From Psychrobacillus sp. FSL H8-0483 (GTDB lineage Bacteria > Bacillota > Bacilli > Bacillales_A > Planococcaceae), in contig NZ_CP152052.1 of the NCBI RefSeq assembly GCF_038637725.1, forward strand, positions 789,501 through 853,500: a DNA stretch of 64,000 nt, written 5' to 3'. Each line of letters starts with the position of its first letter. Within the stretch, counting starts at the first letter, position 1. Shown here in pieces: positions 63,208-64,000 of the stretch. The notes under the pieces are model-generated. The model was not told the origin of the DNA. It saw only the letters and a program-made list of their open reading frames with translations, and made no database searches. The position numbers and the translations under genes were made by a program.

Positions 63208-64000
63208 TTGAAAACTCATATAAAGGTAGGAGTGATTGGACCACGATGGATTTATGACACGCTTGTCCGCTGTTTTAATCTTTTTCCTACCATTCAACCG
63301 ATATTTCGTTTGTCTGATGATATGGATAAAGCAAAAGAATTCACTGTGGAACTTAAGGATAAAGTGGATTGTTTATTTTATTCGGGAAGAATTCCATACT
63401 TGGTCGCTAAAGAAGAAGTGCCAATGGAAGTTCCTTCATTTTATATACCGTTAAAAGGAGCAGGCTTATACCAGGCACTATATAAAATGAAAAGTAAAAT
63501 GAATTTCACACATCTAAGCATTGATGGAATTCAAAATGATTATATTGAAATTGCAAAAAAAAATTTAGAAGAAACGTTTAGTTACGACAACTACAATGAT
63601 TTAGTTTCGTTTGAAAATGTGGATGATATAGTAAACTTTCATGTGGAGAATGTGGCAATAAATTCTAACTCAGTTGTAATTACAAGTTTAAAATTAGTAA
63701 GTGAATTATTGACAAGGAATAATATAGTGAATGAATGGCTGAAGCCTTCAGAAGAAGATATTATTGTTGCGATAGAACGAATGTTATTAGGAACTAATCA
63801 ACGAAAACAAAAAGAAATGCAAATTATAATAGGAAGAATCTTTATAGAAAATTCAACTACGCTAGCCACTGATTTTATGACAGAGCAGCAAATTCAAAAA
63901 AGAAATCATACTACATATCGATTTCTCCTCCATTTTGCTGAGCAAATGAGCGGTTATTTGACCGCATTGAGTAGTACTGAATACTTGTTTGTCACAAACC
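63208..64000 (+). CDS. Unknown protein, probably regulatory (3' end outside window)
   Basis: The frame is open from the TTG at 63208, after GGAAAGGAAG, to the end of the window (264 codons). The first 90 residues have an alternating beta/alpha pattern beginning HIKVGVIGPRWIYDTLVR, which resembles the receptor part of PrpR-N-type or response-regulator-like sensor domains. A central part with EDIIVAIERMLLG looks helical. No membrane helix or enzyme motif is visible. Its position after a catabolic operon suggests a transcription regulator with a C-terminal DNA-binding domain beyond the window. This is inference. Confidence 0.55.
   Translation, partial: MKTHIKVGVIGPRWIYDTLVRCFNLFPTIQPIFRLSDDMDKAKEFTVELKDKVDCLFYSGRIPYLVAKEEVPMEVPSFYIPLKGAGLYQALYKMKSKMNFTHLSIDGIQNDYIEIAKKNLEETFSYDNYNDLVSFENVDDIVNFHVENVAINSNSVVITSLKLVSELLTRNNIVNEWLKPSEEDIIVAIERMLLGTNQRKQKEMQIIIGRIFIENSTTLATDFMTEQQIQKRNHTTYRFLLHFAEQMSGYLTALSSTEYLFVTN

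Noticed and set aside
1-64000. CRISPR arrays, tRNA or rRNA genes, prophage
   Set aside because: I looked for regularly spaced repeats, cloverleaf-type sequences and phage structural genes and saw none; the only tandem array (10997-11120) has no spacers.

Overview
The window comes from a low-GC Gram-positive bacterium of the Bacillales, most likely a Planococcaceae member (Psychrobacillus, Lysinibacillus or Sporosarcina-like). The evidence is AT-rich DNA, strong AGGAGG-type ribosome sites, frequent TTG starts, S-layer homology (SLH) proteins, YesL/Lpl-type transporters and a Bacillus-style tyrosine kinase/phosphatase trio in front of an exopolysaccharide cluster. The genus is inference. I found no rRNA, tRNA, CRISPR array, intact insertion sequence or phage.

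Region 1 (1-11985) encodes surface and secreted proteins: the end of a large 5'-nucleotidase/beta-propeller protein, a 1594-residue secreted protein carrying two unrelated nuclease domains, an SLH protein with a predicted beta-helix, and a small membrane-anchored protein. Together they look like a cell-surface system for degrading extracellular DNA and nucleotides. A decayed SLH fragment and two kinds of short repeat lie between the genes.

Region 2 (12013-30102) starts with a VanZ-family gene on the minus strand. A Wzx/Wzy-type exopolysaccharide or capsule cluster follows: co-polymerase, tyrosine kinase, PHP phosphatase and membrane 4,6-dehydratase. Next comes a recombination scar made of pgi and galU remnants. 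The variable part then holds a PIG-L deacetylase, formyltransferase, initiating sugar-phosphate transferase, epimerase, two glycosyltransferases, a heparinase-fold lyase, a UDP-ManNAc-type dehydrogenase, an AAC(3)-like acyltransferase, a Wzy polymerase and a Wzx flippase. The gene set predicts a short repeat unit containing an acidic amino sugar and possibly an N-formylamino sugar.

Region 3 (30103-41995) begins with an IS66-like scar, a SMUG-type uracil-DNA glycosylase and a CoiA-like nuclease. A 527-base gap holding an elaborate predicted RNA hairpin leads to an RpiR regulator, an amino-acid ABC transporter, a GNAT acyltransferase, an M20 hydrolase and an N-succinylamino-acid racemase. That gene set matches the known D- to L-amino-acid conversion pathway, here coupled to its own importer. 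A secreted protein on the minus strand and two small unknown genes close the region.

Region 4 (42232-59465) is the best candidate for an undescribed system. Three promoters carry the same operator, two TACATGTA palindromes three bases apart. They serve a secreted carbohydrate-binding beta-propeller protein, a set of cytoplasmic enzymes (NodB-type deacetylase, DegT aminotransferase, intracellular propeller, alpha/beta hydrolase, GntR regulator fused to a solute-binding-protein domain, heparinase II/III-family lyase, YesL) and an Lpl/Ytc-type importer without its own ATPase. I infer import and intracellular breakdown of an uronate-containing or amino-sugar-containing polysaccharide.

Region 5 (59466-64000) has a GC-rich dispersed repeat. 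It is followed by an operon of an Nramp-fold transporter lacking the metal-binding DPGN motif, an NAD-dependent epimerase/dehydrogenase and a dihydrodipicolinate-synthase-family aldolase. A gene of unknown function, probably regulatory, runs off the end.
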